A DNA stretch of 64,000 nucleotides from Tillus elongatus (Eukaryota; Arthropoda; Insecta; Coleoptera; Cleridae): assembly GCA_964006375.1 (NCBI GenBank), contig OZ023268.1, positions 84,021,835-84,085,834 on the forward strand, read 5' to 3'. This document shows positions 11,235 through 23,004 of this stretch, one piece after another (positions within the stretch are counted from its first letter, which is position 1; each line of letters begins with the position of its first letter). A model generated the notes under the pieces. It did not search any database. It was given only the letters and a program-made list of their open reading frames with translations, and had not been told where the DNA came from. The translations under genes and the position numbers were made by a program.

Positions 11235-11962
11235 GTGTGTTTGTATCACACCAATAATTCAAAAAACAATTTCCTGAGTTTGATCAAATTTGGTGAGTAC
11301 CTTCCTTTTGCAAGTAGCTTGGAAAAGTTCGTTAGCCAGAAAAATGGGCCCAGGTTTTCCTGGAACATTTTGTGTTTCCTTTCGGAAAAAAAATATATCT
11401 CCGGAAATAATAAAGTAAGGGGAACCAAATTTAGTGCACGTATTTTTATTATAAATAGTGAGCCAGGCACCAAAATCTAGGTCTGCGAGTTAAAAGACAA
11501 AAAAGATATAGGCATTTAAAGAAAAAAAATTGGGGTTTTCCTCAAAACGTCAAAGTCGCGATTTGAAACGTCAAAATTTTCAACATTTAGGCAAATAACC
11601 TGAAACAAATACGGATTACCTAAATAAAATGTCGCAAAAAGAGTGTTCTGCAAACCCTTGAGTTTCCGCTTCGACCGTCATTGTCCTTCATTTTACAAAA
11701 ATATTTACAGAAAATTCATTTCAAATAGAACCTGTCTCTGATGCTTTGGCTGTGGTTTTGGTTAAGTTTTTGGTTTAACGGTCTATAATTTATAGCTAAT
11801 TTTCGTAGGAAAAATTCGTTATAAGAAGACCACGACTTTTGAATTTTAAAAAGATTTCTTCAAATGAGTGCAAACTAGGCCCACTAGAATCAATATCCGG
11901 GTTTACTTTCAGTTTTTATCTGTTTACATATATACGGGGTGACGCATTTCTACGGTAAAGCT
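11155..11962 (+). repeat. Composite repeat (TA)n-B-right-D1-D2-D3 start
   Basis: The TA array (11155-11231) is followed by GTATCACACCAATAATTCAA (B-right). D1 follows (11521-11800), then a second hairpin/B-left-like module D2 (11800-11935, with ATATCCGGGTTTACTTTCAG), and the start of D3 (GACGCATTTCTACGGTAAAG). This copy shows that the full unit contains two homologous hairpin modules. It is interrupted by a SINE. Confidence 0.85.
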
Positions 11963-12321
11963 GTGTGTGTGTTTTGTTTCTTTAACGTCGGCCTATTTCC
12001 GCGACTATGGCCAATCACCGATGCCAGGGAGCAGTTTCACCTCACTATCCTGGAAATTTTGACGTACCCCTGCTTTTCTGTAAAGAGGGTAGGGATCTTT
12101 AACGTGCCCAATATTGCATGGACACGGGACAGGCGGCTTTACGCCCCCTCCGAAGGGCGGAACGTGCAGACATTAAACTTGCTCAAATATAATGCCAGAA
12201 CCTCGGTTGATGTTAACGTTACAGTTTGTACTGAAAAAGTGAAAGGAGAACCCTGGGATCGAACCTGGTACCCTTCGGTTCAGAAGCACACGGTCTTTCC
12301 CCTGAACCACCGAGGCTCTCG
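11963..12321 (-). mobile_element. tRNA-derived SINE, full length
   Basis: On the minus strand the head reads GAGCCTCGGTGGTTCAGGGG (box A-like), and further on contains GGTTCGATCCCAGGG (box B). A body follows with CGTTAAAGATCCC, and the tail is CGTTAAAGAAACAAAAC plus (CA)n. Near-duplications GTAAAGCT (11955-11962) and GTAAGCT (12322-12328) flank it inside the D3 module, a likely target-site duplication. Related copies lie at 23.0 and 49.7 kb. It would be transcribed by RNA polymerase III. The partner LINE is unknown. Confidence 0.85.
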
Positions 12322-12329
12322 GTAAGCTC

Positions 12330-12690
12330 AATATAATAATTATTATTATTACACTTGTTACTTCTACAGAGAATTTACTAGTGTGATTTTTGGTCTTAAA
12401 TAAAATTGATTATTTTGGTAAAAATATGGATATGTTAGGATGAATTGTAGATGGAAAAGTAGAAGAAAGATATGAAGATTTGTTGTAAATAAAGGCAACG
12501 GTTAAGGCATCAGATGGAAATATTTAGAAGCAAAAAGAAATTTTATTTGGTATGTCAAAATTTTAAGTACGAAATTTGTATGCTTACTAACAAGCAATTT
12601 TGGATATAATATTATATATCAAATTACGTTACTGTACAGCACAAGTCTTTGACTTGTTGTATTAGCGTACTGTATAATTTACAAAAATAA
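12330..12690. other. Unassigned insertion within composite repeat
   Basis: About 360 bp separate the D3 start (before 11962) from the rest of D3 (from about 12690). No ORF or family is recognised. TACTGTA...GTACTGTATAA strings occur near 12640-12690. Confidence 0.4.
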
Positions 12691-13207
12691 ACAAATAAGC
12701 AAAGTATTATACAAGATACTAGAAAAAATTGTATACGTTAATTACAGGGTGTCTTAACCTGCATCTTATGAAAATATTTTGACAATCACAGGCTGCTCTA
12801 TAAGTCGTTGGTGATCCCTACAATTGTTTTTTTCCAACACCCATATATTATTGCATTTTTGCATTTTTTATGGAAATATAATGCATGCTTGTAAGAAAAA
12901 TTGAGACGCAGTAAAAAAAGTAGCGATGTTTCGTTAAATCCTTCAAATTTCAACAACTCAATTTGCTATTAATCTAAGGTTTGTTGGCTAGGAAACCAGT
13001 TTTCTCGGAAAGATTTAAAATTTATTTTCGAAAAATGTTTGTCTATTTTCAAACAATAAGTGATTATGCTAAAATATGGTACATTGTTTCTACTATATAG
13101 GCAATACCGGTAACCACATTGATGCCTGCTTGCATTAGAAAGGCATAATATTTGCTATTAAAAACACTTTTATGAAAATTCACTTCCATAACGCACATGC
13201 TGCGTCC
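12690..13207 (+). repeat. Composite repeat D3 and A modules
   Basis: The D3 remainder (12690-12902; CATAATTCAC-type landmarks replaced by AAGTCGTTGGTGATCCCTAC) is followed by a diverged A module (12903-13207). A ends in AAAATTCACTTCCATAACGC, then TGCTGCGTCC. This continues the unit that starts at 11155. Confidence 0.8.
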
Positions 13208-13550
13208 AGACGTTTTAAATATGACATCGACGTGTTTTTTAAATGATGACCCCCATTTTTGATAGATAATTGCATCGTCTACACGGTGTCATCAAAATTG
13301 TGATATGGCGCGTTGTTAAATTTTCGAATTAAACTCATGCAAGTCATTTAAAGAGTGGAAAACGTAAACTCTATTTAAAACAACAATCAAAACATAACAA
13401 ATACCATAAGATTATTTCCAGTGAATAAAATATTCAAAACTGTATTAACAGGTAGGGACTGATCAATAATACAAAAGAATCGAGTGTACGTCATTGTAAA
13501 ATGAACTTTATTCTCAATAACCTAAATATCTTTTGAAAGTTAATTAAATA

Positions 13551-13815
13551 TGGAACATTCAAGTGAAACCCAACGTATAGAAATTTTGTTTCTTGTTGGA
13601 TGCGGTGACAAAATCAGAACACATCAAGAAGTGTGTAAGTTGTTAATGCGAAATATCCAGATAGGCGTATCAGCAACCCACTGTGAGTAAAATTGAGAAG
13701 AAAATCCGAGAAACTGTACATGTCATACATGCAAAGTGCAAGGCGCCCTACGAAAATTTAAGAAGACGTACAACTTGATATTTTATTACGTGTGAATATA
13801 CATCTGGTTATATAC
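13551..13815 (+). pseudogene. Mariner-type transposase N-terminal relic
   Basis: Starts MEHSSETQRIEILFLVGCG and continues with a helix-turn-helix-like segment. A stop and frameshift follow near 13690, then a short readable piece LDILLRVN. The pattern resembles the DUF4817-type N-terminal domain of DD41D transposases. The catalytic domain is absent. The fragment is cut off by a B-left repeat at about 13835. Confidence 0.6.
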
Positions 13816-13834
13816 AGTGTTTTTTTTTGGCGCA

Positions 13835-13975
13835 GTTTTAGCAAATTCGAGATAACGACTTTGAGAACTTCGATAAATTTCTCAAATTAGCAGAGCCAGG
13901 ACCACAAGAGGGCATGCGCAGGGTTAGTTTCAATTTTATATAAACACACACACACACCAATGAACAAGAGAACAT
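13835..13975 (+). repeat. Composite repeat B-left, diverged, with (CA)n
   Basis: TTAGCAAATTCGAGATAACG, then CAAATTAGCAGAGCCAGGAC and AGGGTTAGTTTCAATTTTAT, ending in a short CA array. It is a diverged B-left copy. Confidence 0.6.
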
Positions 13976-13993
13976 TTGTACGATATCAAAGTA

Positions 13994-14300
13994 ATTCTAT
14001 CAGTTATGGGTCAAAACTGAAAAGGAAACGAAATGTATCGAAGCCTGCAACATCAAAAGAAGATGTGTTAACCTATTTTCAGGGCTTGAACTTTCTTAAA
14101 CTTGTATGGGTGCATCTCATGATTACGAAGATCCTTTGAACAGAAGCATGAATTAAGCCTAAATCATCCTCTGAACTTTTGATGGAAGGTTAAGGATATG
14201 CGTGAAGATAGGCTAACACGTTACGATGTCTTCTTTTAAAGTTACAAGCTTCGGTAAATTTGGATTCGCTTTCAGTTTTGACTCAACTGATGAAATTATT
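13994..14300. repeat. Foldback repeat, ~85-bp arms
   Basis: Arms at about 13994-14085 and 14190-14300 are imperfect inverted repeats. GTCAAAACTGAAAAGGAAAC is matched by the reverse complement of GATTCGCTTTCAGTTTTGAC. The spacer has no recognised content. It is likely a MITE or foldback element. Termini are not defined. Confidence 0.65.
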
Positions 14301-14622
14301 TTGTATTTTCTCTCATTCATTGGTTGTAGTTTTGGATAGATTTCACTAAACCTTTTGCAGATTATTGCTGTAATTTGTTAAGATTGACGATGAAGAATAA
14401 GCAATGTCACCAAAACTAAATTTGATTGGTTATTGCCTTGGTAGACTTAAATTAGTCGCAGTGTTTTCTCCTGAAAACGATTTCAAACAAGACTAATATA
14501 TATTGGGTTTTAATAAAAAGTGACTTTCTTGAAGTTCTAAGCTTTCGGTTTTTGGTCGTAATTGTCCTTAAAATACCAGCAGTTTTGTTATTCTAATATG
14601 TAACAACAGTTACTCCTTCCTG

Positions 14623-14625
<3 letters not shown>

Positions 14626-14706
<81 letters not shown>
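14626..14706. repeat. (TA)n microsatellite
   Basis: A TA array of about 80 bp whose flanks do not match the B module. Confidence 0.97.
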
Positions 14707-14708
<2 letters not shown>

Positions 14709-16100
14709 CTATAGATAGCAAATATGTCAGAAAAGTAGAAACATTTTATTGTGGAGTAAAACGGGCCATGTACATAAAATTGATACGTTCTAATATTTAA
14801 ATGCCCTGTATAATGGAGAGTGTAAAATATTTTAGGTTAAATAAGGAATAGCATAACAGGTAAAAGAATACAGAACAATGATTTCTTTTTTACATGTAGT
14901 ACATTTTAAGTTCACTAAGAAAAATTCGTCGGAATACAATAGAACACAGAACAATAGCCTTGTTTTTATTTATTGAGTTTTAACAGAATATAATGATTTT
15001 TATTTTACCCTTAGACAGTAAGTAAATGTATAGTATTATGTTAAAAATAAGTTTTTGTCAGTTACCAATTATAAGAAAAGACACGCAGTGTTAGTTAATA
15101 GGGATCGTTTTTTTTTGTGTGGTTGTTTCAAATGAGTGCAACGAACAAGAAGTTGGACAATGGGAAAATGCAAGGCCTATGAACTTTGTTTTACCCAGGT
15201 ACAGCGAGAAAACATTTTTTGTAACACAGATAGTTATTTAAGGAGACGGCGACAGGACGAGAGGACGATTCGTAAATGAACTGCGGGAAGTGAAACTTCA
15301 TTCCTTGACGTACGGCGACACTGTAAATATTGAAGTTGAGAATTAAGCGTGAAGGCAAGTACCTCATAATAAAATCATATTCAGTTTGAAATGGAAAAAA
15401 ATAAATATGAGTATCTGGTACATGGTTTGTTGAGATCGTTTCAATAAAATGGAAATTCATTAGTAATCACAGGCAAGCTACAAAATCCAAACAGTAGATC
15501 AAATGGAAAGCAATTAGTACACATCAAATGGAAGAATCAATTAGACGTCATTCAGTAAGTCGTTTTATGAACTTTATCGTAATAAATGTGCAGACTTTTT
15601 TCTATAGTGTGATTAGTTTTTAAGAATTTTTGAGTCCCATTGATGATTTTAATGTATCTTTAGGTCACTAAGGGGGATATTAGATAAAAGCCGAATCACT
15701 AGCTCATAGTTAATTCATTGTTTTAAATAAGTTTGATTTGTATTGATTTATCGACAATCAGCGATGATAAATTTGACATAGCTATGTTTTTTTAATGGAA
15801 ATTTGTGAATTTAATCACTCATAAATAAAACATATTAGATTGTACTTACATAATCTGTTTAATTTTTACCTTAAATCAAACAAATACTAGTTATATGATA
15901 AAGTAAGGCTATTTTTCCTCCCCAATTAAAAGTAAACTCAAAAGAACCCAATTATAGATTTTTTTTTTGAAATTTCCAAACACTCAGGAGTACTATAATT
16001 TATGAATAAGATATATCTAACAAAAATGCTAGCCCAAGCACAGAACCCTACCCATGAGATGAGAGAAAAATTTTAAGTGCTAGAAACCAAAAATACCATA
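14707..16100. other. No feature recognised
   Basis: AT-rich sequence. The longest frame (15191-15460, minus, 89 aa) has no recognisable motif and no supporting signals, so I do not call it a gene. Confidence 0.55.
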
Positions 16101-16101
16101 G

Positions 16102-16104
<3 letters not shown>

Positions 16105-16180
<76 letters not shown>
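16105..16180. repeat. (TA)n microsatellite
   Basis: A TA array directly abutting the repeat unit that carries a hammerhead-like motif. Confidence 0.97.
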
Positions 16181-16181
<1 letters not shown>

Positions 16182-16189
16182 CGTAGTGG

Positions 16190-16575
16190 AGAATTGCGCG
16201 AGAAGTTTCTGGTGGTTCTAAGCTTTTACGGCAACCTTATGCACACACAGTGCAATTAGAAAGAAACTGTGGAAAAAACTAGCGAGCGAAAGCAACTACT
16301 CCCCTGGCCACCACCACGACGGGCATAATTACAATACTCGCTAGCCACAATTCCTGCCGAGACTTGCGTATTATGATGTAACACGTTGGAGCATTAATAG
16401 ACAGAGACCGGTTTCGTCCTTGTTAGAGCTTATCAGTATGTCATACCTACGCTTCAACAAATCGGCACTAAGGCACTTATTGCCACAGCTTGTCGTGACG
16501 AATAGCACAAAGCGCAATTTCGGTGTTATTGGCGGCTCTAGGCTTCTACATCAGCTTCCAGGCACAAAGAGTGCA
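16190..16575 (-). repeat. Diverged direct repeat around a hammerhead-like motif
   Basis: Block 16210-16250 (GGTTCTAAGCTTTTACGG...GCACACACAGTGCA) recurs at 16532-16575 (GGCTCTAGGCTTCTACAT...GCACAAAGAGTGCA), about 320 bp downstream. This gives just over one unit of a tandem repeat. One hammerhead-like motif lies between. A 300-bp-class tandem with a hammerhead resembles animal retrozymes, but that is inference. Confidence 0.4.
16398..16444 (-). ncRNA. Hammerhead-like motif
   Basis: Minus strand: stem I GACAUA pairs with UCUGUC except at one position. The core is CUGAUAA (canonical except G8 is A), stem II GCUCU/AGGAC is partly paired, and GAAAC, a CG loop and GUC follow. No extra base follows the CUGANGA box here. 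G8 is the general-base or acid-region guanine in hammerheads, so this copy is probably inactive. Confidence 0.5.
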
Positions 16576-17740
16576 CTATCACTATAAAAATATCACCATA
16601 AAACAGCAACCATTACAGGCAGCGTGTCACGGTCAGACGATAAGGCCACATCGCCTTTATATTGTGAGTATAATGATAATAATAACAAGTTTTTCGCTTT
16701 AATCTTTGAAAATACTCATTTTCTAATTCCTAAGCTTATATAATACAATATATAATACGTCTGATGACATGTATTAAAAATATGTTGCCTTTATGATAAG
16801 TTAGATACTTATGTAATAATTTGTTCGCGTTTGTTACCAGATGTTAGAAAATTCCATTTCACAAGAAGATACGATCGTAGGTACATATAGCTACGGTTAC
16901 AATCAGCCAGCTAGCTGTCAGGTTCATGGCGTGACTTTTAACAATTCAATGTAGCATTTCAAGTATAAAGCCGCTCGGCGCAAATCTAAAAAGAAAAGAC
17001 CTCTCAAAAAGTCTCTCCAAGTCTGTGACATATAAATCCGTGTAACATCCAGAATCCACAATAGCAATCACTCTGCAGCCAGATGATGACGGCTTGTAGG
17101 GGCGAAACCAGTCTGATAATACCAGTAATTGGTACATCCCTCAAAACACTCGAACCACTAGCGCCCTTCTTTCATTTTCGCTCTTATGTTTTACGTTTCA
17201 TTTTATCTTAAGTATGTTGCATCTTCATTCTAGCTTAATGCGGCTCTTGGCGCTAATGAGATGAGATAGTAATCTTCTTTATGCTTTTGGTAACGGAGGT
17301 ATCCTGACTAAATATCTGCACTTAAATTTTTACCTTAAAATTTATAATCAGGCCATTATTATGCAAATATTATTTAAGTGGAGTCTGTGAAATTAGGTAC
17401 TTATGTATACAGAGAGCTGACAAAAATGTGTCACGAACTTTGAGGGTGAGAATAGTATGGAAAAGAGTCTTAACCCTTTCAGTTCCAATGCAACATATAA
17501 ATCCCAACATATACTCTAAGCCTGGGTTTCTCAAAGTGGGGTACTCGTACTTCTAGCGGTACGCCAGTTGATCGTAGGGGATGCGCGAGTTAACTTTACG
17601 GTTAAGACGTATGGATTTTTAAAACAATTTATTTGATTGATTGCACAAGTATTACATAAGACATAAAATATCATATAAAATAATCAATAATAAAAATATC
17701 AGCGTATATCAATATAATAGTCCTATATAGTTCTTACTTC
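16576..17740. other. No gene recognised
   Basis: Nothing coding is supported. At 17527-17590 the phrase GGGTTTCTCAAAGTGGGGTA plus GGTACGCCAGTTGATCGTAG resembles the terminal region of hAT-type DNA transposons, but no partner end is seen. Confidence 0.4.
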
Positions 17741-18425
17741 TATTACAGCTCTGATGATGTTTGTGTGTTTTTATATTCTGACATACGAATAAATTTTTTG
17801 ATATGTAACTGTCATGCTGGTGTTTATTTGTGCAGATATATTATAGGTTGTGTTGATCAGGGATTAATTGACCTGGAGCTTTATGTGTCTGTGTAATGTA
17901 TGTAAGACTGTCATATTGAAATTTTATTATACAATTGGTGTAGAGTAGTTTTAGGTGTGTGTTTTAGTTATGAATAGTAAACACTAAATGAGAGCACGTT
18001 TTTACGTTATTTTGATGGTTATGTTGTTGAAATTTTATATAGCGTGTTGTTATTTTGTTTGTACAGTTTTGATTTTATTTTAACGTATTTTAAGATTGTA
18101 TTATACATGTATATTATTTTAATTCTATAACTGTATTTTAGCGTTGTTTTAATTTTGTTTCGCATCAATTTTGTGTTTGTGTTCTATGTATACTCCTTTG
18201 AGTTTTTTTTTTGTATGTATGTTGTTCAAATAGGTGTTGAGTTTTCTTCTGCAGTTTTGTTTTCTGTAATTGTATATATTTTAACAATTTGATTGTTCTG
18301 CATGTGTCTTAACTTTGTCTTTTAGATTGATTTTTGTGATTTTGTGTTTGCTGGTGTGATTCTGTCTGTCGCTTTGTGGGTTTTGAGTAGAGCTTATCGT
18401 ATAATTAGATAATAATAGAGTAGAT

Positions 18426-21105
18426 ATGGATCAATACCTGAGCGATTTTGTGAACCCTATATATGACACAAAGACTCTAATTTGAGAAAGTTTGGTGAAC
18501 AGTGCAATGAGCGTTCTGGAGGTGATTTTGTTGTTTTTCACACCAACATTAGAAGCATAGCAAGAAATTTTGATGAGCTTTTACTTTTACTTGGCAATTT
18601 TCGTGAACCTTTCGACTGTATAGTTTGTACAGAAACTTGGAAGGTTCAAGACGAAAAATATTTTCATATAGATGGGTATACAATGGTATATAACAATGGT
18701 GGCATTAACAGGTGTGATGGAGTTGTAGTGTATGTCCGCGAGAGGCATACCTTCAATGTGGATAAGATAGATAGGGGAGGTTTTGGTTTTGTTAGAATTA
18801 GAGTTAGGACCGGCAATAAAAGAATAGTAATACATGCAGTATATAGGCCATGCTCATCCTGTGTAGATGAGTTCAATGACATACTGCAAGGGTACCTTCA
18901 TGAAAACTGCAATGACGATAGCTATCATTTAATAGTGGGTGACACCAACATTGATATAATGTCTAACGATAGAGCGAGTCATGAATATCTAAATAACACT
19001 TCTGAAGTCGAGTTTGCTTCGCTTATAAATGCATATACTAGAGTGATTGGAAACTCCAAAAAGCTGCTTGGATCACATTCTACTTAAAGCTCCTGAGGCC
19101 ATTGATTTTCAGGCATATATCCTTGATTATATGATAACAGATCACTATCCTGTCATTGCAAGTTTGAATATGCATAAGGAAGTGAACATTGCTGTAAGCC
19201 CCTACCTGGCGAGATATATCTTGGATGAGAAAAAACTAGTGAAACTGGCAAGTGTAAAAAAATGGGATGACTTTTATGCATCTCAAAATGTGGAGGAGGC
19301 TGCTGATATTTTTGTGAGTAAAATGAAGAGCATGCTTTTCAACTCAAAACGACAGGTTCGCTCTATAAAGAAACGCGTAAAAAGCCATGGATAACAACAG
19401 CGTTGTTAAGCTCTATATCCGAGAAGGATCGCTTATATAGAGTCTCTAGGACGAATCCTCAGGATGTACTTGCTCTTGAAGACTACAAACGCTATAAGAA
19501 TAAACTGACTGGAGTGATACGAAGAGCGAAGCAGTGTTATTTTCGACGGAGTACTGAGAGAGATGCTAGTTCAAAAACTATTTGGAGAACAATAAAGGGT
19601 CTGTCTAACACCCGAAAACATCGGCCCGTTATTATGACTATTAATGTCAATGGATCTTCTGTGACTAACTTAGGAGACATAGCTTCACATTTTAATAAAT
19701 ATTTTGCCGAGGTCGGAAAATTATTGGCTGGTAAGATACCTCCAGTGCAACAGTCGGTGATACGGAGAAATATTATAAGCAATACACTTTTTATGAGTCC
19801 AACAAACGACCAAACTATCGGCCTATATCTTTGATTTCAAATCTGGCCAACGTTGTAGAAAAGATTGTTAAGAAAATAATAATAGATTACCTAAAGAAGT
19901 TTGAATTACTTTCAAACCGACAATATGGTTTCTAGGAGGGTTTGTCAACCGATGATGCGATCCTAGAATTGACTACAGATATAGCTGGCGCGCTTGATGG
20001 TGATAAGTCCGCACTTTGAGTTTTCCTTGACTTAGCTAAGGCGTTTGATGCTGTGAACCATGATCAGCTGCTGGGCATTTTAGAAGATATGGGTTTTAGG
20101 GATACCTCTCTTAAACTGTTTACAAGTTATCTAAATAACAGACTACAGATTACACGGGTGGAAACAACTGATAGTGATCAACAGATTGTCCAGTGTGGAG
20201 TCCATCAGAGCACGGTCCTTGGTCCTATTTTATTCAGCATATATATCAATGGCCTGCTAGAATTACCATCTGTGGGAAAAGTGGTTTGCTTTGCTGATGA
20301 TACAACTATATTCTATGCAGAAACATCTTGGAATCGCTTAAGATCTATAGTGGAAGATGATTTAAAGTTGATCAAGAAGTGGTTTGATGAGAGGCTGTTA
20401 ACCATAAACTTTAAAAAGACCAATTTTCTAGCCTTTGCGTGCAATGAATCAAGGGTTGCCCCATACCAGACATTGAAAATTGACATGGGAGATTATGCTT
20501 ATGAGATAGGATCGAAAAAGTCGGTTAGATATTTGGGAGTCATCATTGATTCACACTTGAGATGGGATGCTCACATAGTTGCTGCTGTTGGTAAGCTCCG
20601 TTATCTATCATACAGACTGGCTAAATTAAAAAAGATTCTGAATTGTCATCAATTGAGACTTGTGTATCATGCTTTAGCCCAGTCTGTGATTCAATATGGT
20701 GTAATTGGGTGGGGTGCCATATTGTCCACTCATCTAAAGCCATTGGAGATTTTGCAGAAGCGTTTTATAAAGTTAATAATGAATATGCCAAACACTTATC
20801 CGAGTGATCGCGTTTATCAAGAAAGTGGTTTTTTTGACATAAGACAGATGTATGCTAAGAGCGTTCTGGTAAGGTTGCATAAGAATTTACGCTTTCTTGA
20901 GAGCATTGGGCACACCCACGATACGCGATATAAAAAGGATGCGGAATATGGTGTGATAAAGTGTGATAAGGCCATTGGGCAAAGGCATTTCAGATTTATT
21001 GGACCTCGACTCTACACAAGTATCCCAACCTCACTGAGACAGATTACAAGTGTTAACCTCTTCAAGCGTAGGATCAGAGTGGATAAGTCAAATTTCTCGA
21101 ATTGA
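18426..21105 (+). pseudogene. CR1/L2-group non-LTR retrotransposon ORF2
   Basis: The probable start is the ATG at 18426 (MDQYLSDFVNP), with a frameshift near 18480. An apurinic-type endonuclease follows: FHTNIRSI, CTETW, AVYRP, VGDTNIDI, SCLDHILL, TDHYPV. The reverse transcriptase has FLDLAKAFDAVNHDQL, GVHQSTVLGPILFSIYINGL and FADDTT, then a thumb with RYLGVIID and YGVIGWG. Breaks are frameshifts near 19050 and 19395, an internal deletion of the early RT at about 19800, a TAG near 19934 and a TGA near 20017. Encodes the enzyme for target-primed reverse transcription and is now dead. T/G-rich sequence upstream (17740-18425) is probably its 5' region. Clade assignment is by general resemblance. 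Confidence 0.85.
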
Positions 21106-21304
21106 CTTAGAGGATTATATGGGTTTAAGAAATATTTAGCATTTGATTGAAGCTTCCGACGGCGTAGCGTGTGTGGGGGGTGTGTGGGGATGGTGTGGGA
21201 GAGTCTGTGTGACTTGTGTGTGGTTGATGGTGCGGATGTGTGTGTGCAGCAGTTGTTACAACTATAAATGTAATTCCCTATAGGTGACAGATTATTATTA
21301 TATA
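21106..21304 (+). mobile_element. 3' UTR of the CR1-like element
   Basis: G/T-rich trailer after the ORF2 stop, ending near GACAGATTATTATTATATAT. It abuts an LTR fragment of opposite orientation. A comparable G/T-rich trailer follows the related fragment at 45480-45990. Confidence 0.5.
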
Positions 21305-21523
21305 TCAAGTGTGATATAGGACTATTAGCACGCGATGTGCAGAATATAATACTAGAAACAGGAATGAAGGCGAGTCGTCTATTTATAAGGTTATCCTCGG
21401 GAGTGGCACTATTGTCCTTAGAGGTGACTTCTATTCTGTTGACACAGCTTCGTACACTTTCCTGCGTAGTTTCCCAAGGTGCCTTCTGATTCCACTGACT
21501 TGGGTGTCTGCATACTTGGACTG
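21305..21523 (-). mobile_element. LTR fragment with TATA box
   Basis: Sequence immediately 3' of the env relic on the minus strand, the position of a 3' LTR. It contains CCTTATAAATAGACGACTCG (TATAAATA at about 21380-21387), a plausible LTR promoter. No second LTR is present, so its limits are not provable. Confidence 0.4.
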
Positions 21524-22960
21524 CTACTTTGAATTATAATGGCTCATTGTTGGTGGTCCATTTATCTCTTCCCCCGTTTGAAGAACAAAGTTACGGTTCG
21601 TTCCGGGATTATCAAGGGAAATCCGGTTTCGCTGGTTCCTGAATTTTCTTTCTTGGTCTTCCTCCATTTCCTCAACCCTAATGGCTATTATTACAGCTAC
21701 GTATAATAATCTGGTCCATATACTTAGGTCATGAATTGGTATATCGATCGACCCTGGTATATTTCTTTTTATTGCTTGGAGTTGGTCTTGAATTTGATTG
21801 ATGTCGTGTAACTGAACATTCTCTAGTTTTTATTCGGGTAATTTCTCAGGAATTTCTGGATCTTCTTGTTTCGGGGATTCTAATTTAGGCAAGCTGAATA
21901 CTTGTTGGGTTTCTGATATTGTTGGGCTGGTATTATTTTCTTTCCGATCTGTAAATGGCAATTTGGTTGGAGTGTTATTAATTTTGTCCCCTTAATGATA
22001 TTCGTCCGTTCTTGTTCCTCGTACGTTACTCTGACGTCTGTTTCTTCGGGTGCTATTATGATGTACTGAATGGTTCCATATATCGAGAGGGTTGTTTTAT
22101 TAATGTTAACTGTTTCTTATTTACAATTGTTTATAGGTTTTTGGAAACTGATTAGCTTGATTTCACATGGATTTTGATAGTTAAGGGCAGTTTTATCTTC
22201 GCAGAAATACAATTGTTTCTTTAAATTTTGGCATTCTTCATTGCGGTGGGCATATTGTTTGCTACCCAGGATCTGGTATTTGGTTCTAGGAATTATCATG
22301 GTGAATGTGTTGGGATTTTTGGATATTGGTAAGGTGTACAATTGATAATAAGTATAATCTGATTCATCTACTAGAGGTATTTCTAACTGAAATATAATTT
22401 TAGAATCAATTTGAACGGTTTTAATTTTAAAGATTTTTTCATATAGATTTAGATCTGTGGTTGTTCTTAATCTTGAATTGGTAATGTGATTTTGTATCTT
22501 GGTAAGTTCTTTTATTATAAATTCAGGTTTCAATATAGATATGTGAAATACCCCTAATTTGCAAAAGGTGGTTTCATTTTCTGTTAAAGTTATCTCCTGA
22601 ACATTATTTAACAAATACCCTAACTGTGTCAATAATTCTAGGTGTTTTATTTAGTGATAATGTGTCAATTGTTCGCTCCTGAGACCGTGAATTGTATATT
22701 CTAGTTCATTTATTCGTTTAACTATTGTGTCCTCATTATGACTCAATTTTTTATAGTTCGATTGAATTCAGAAATTGCCTCTAACATTAAAGAAGTTTGT
22801 GAGCTCATTAGTTCGTGAACTTTATTCTGATATTTCGTTAATACCTCTAACGCTTGATATATATGTTCCCCCTCTTGAGAATCAAGATTACCTGTGATTG
22901 ATTTAAAAATTGAACCTTATCCGTTTATCATACAACGTTTCTTCCTATTCTTGTTGATAT
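21524..22960 (-). pseudogene. Errantivirus-type env (F-like) pseudogene
   Basis: Minus strand. It begins with a furin-like RKKR near 22940, then the conserved post-cleavage pattern NG-stop-GSIFKSITGNLD. A 171-codon open stretch follows (22117-22632), containing the block LKPEFIIKELTKIQ, a central Cys-bearing region and LQPNCHLQIG. Near the end is a hydrophobic segment (SIWTRLLYVAVIIAI) that fits a membrane anchor, with a short tail to a stop at 21524. Several stops and frameshifts interrupt it. The surface subunit is missing, replaced by a SINE at 23005. It is a decayed endogenous insect retrovirus or Gypsy remnant, non-functional. Confidence 0.7.
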
Positions 22961-23004
22961 TTATATTTAGAAAAATCCTGTAAAATATGTCATCTATTCT
23001 ACTT

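Noticed and set aside
12240..12321. tRNA gene (box A and box B present)
   Set aside because: The tRNA-like part is continuous with a SINE body and tail and recurs in other copies; no cloverleaf was evident.
15191..15460. 89-codon minus-strand frame as a gene
   Set aside because: No motif, splice or start context, or homologous copy; compatible with chance.
17755..17810. CTGATGATG followed by a possible stem near a CR1 5' region
   Set aside because: GAAAC and GUH are missing, so the hammerhead core is not met.
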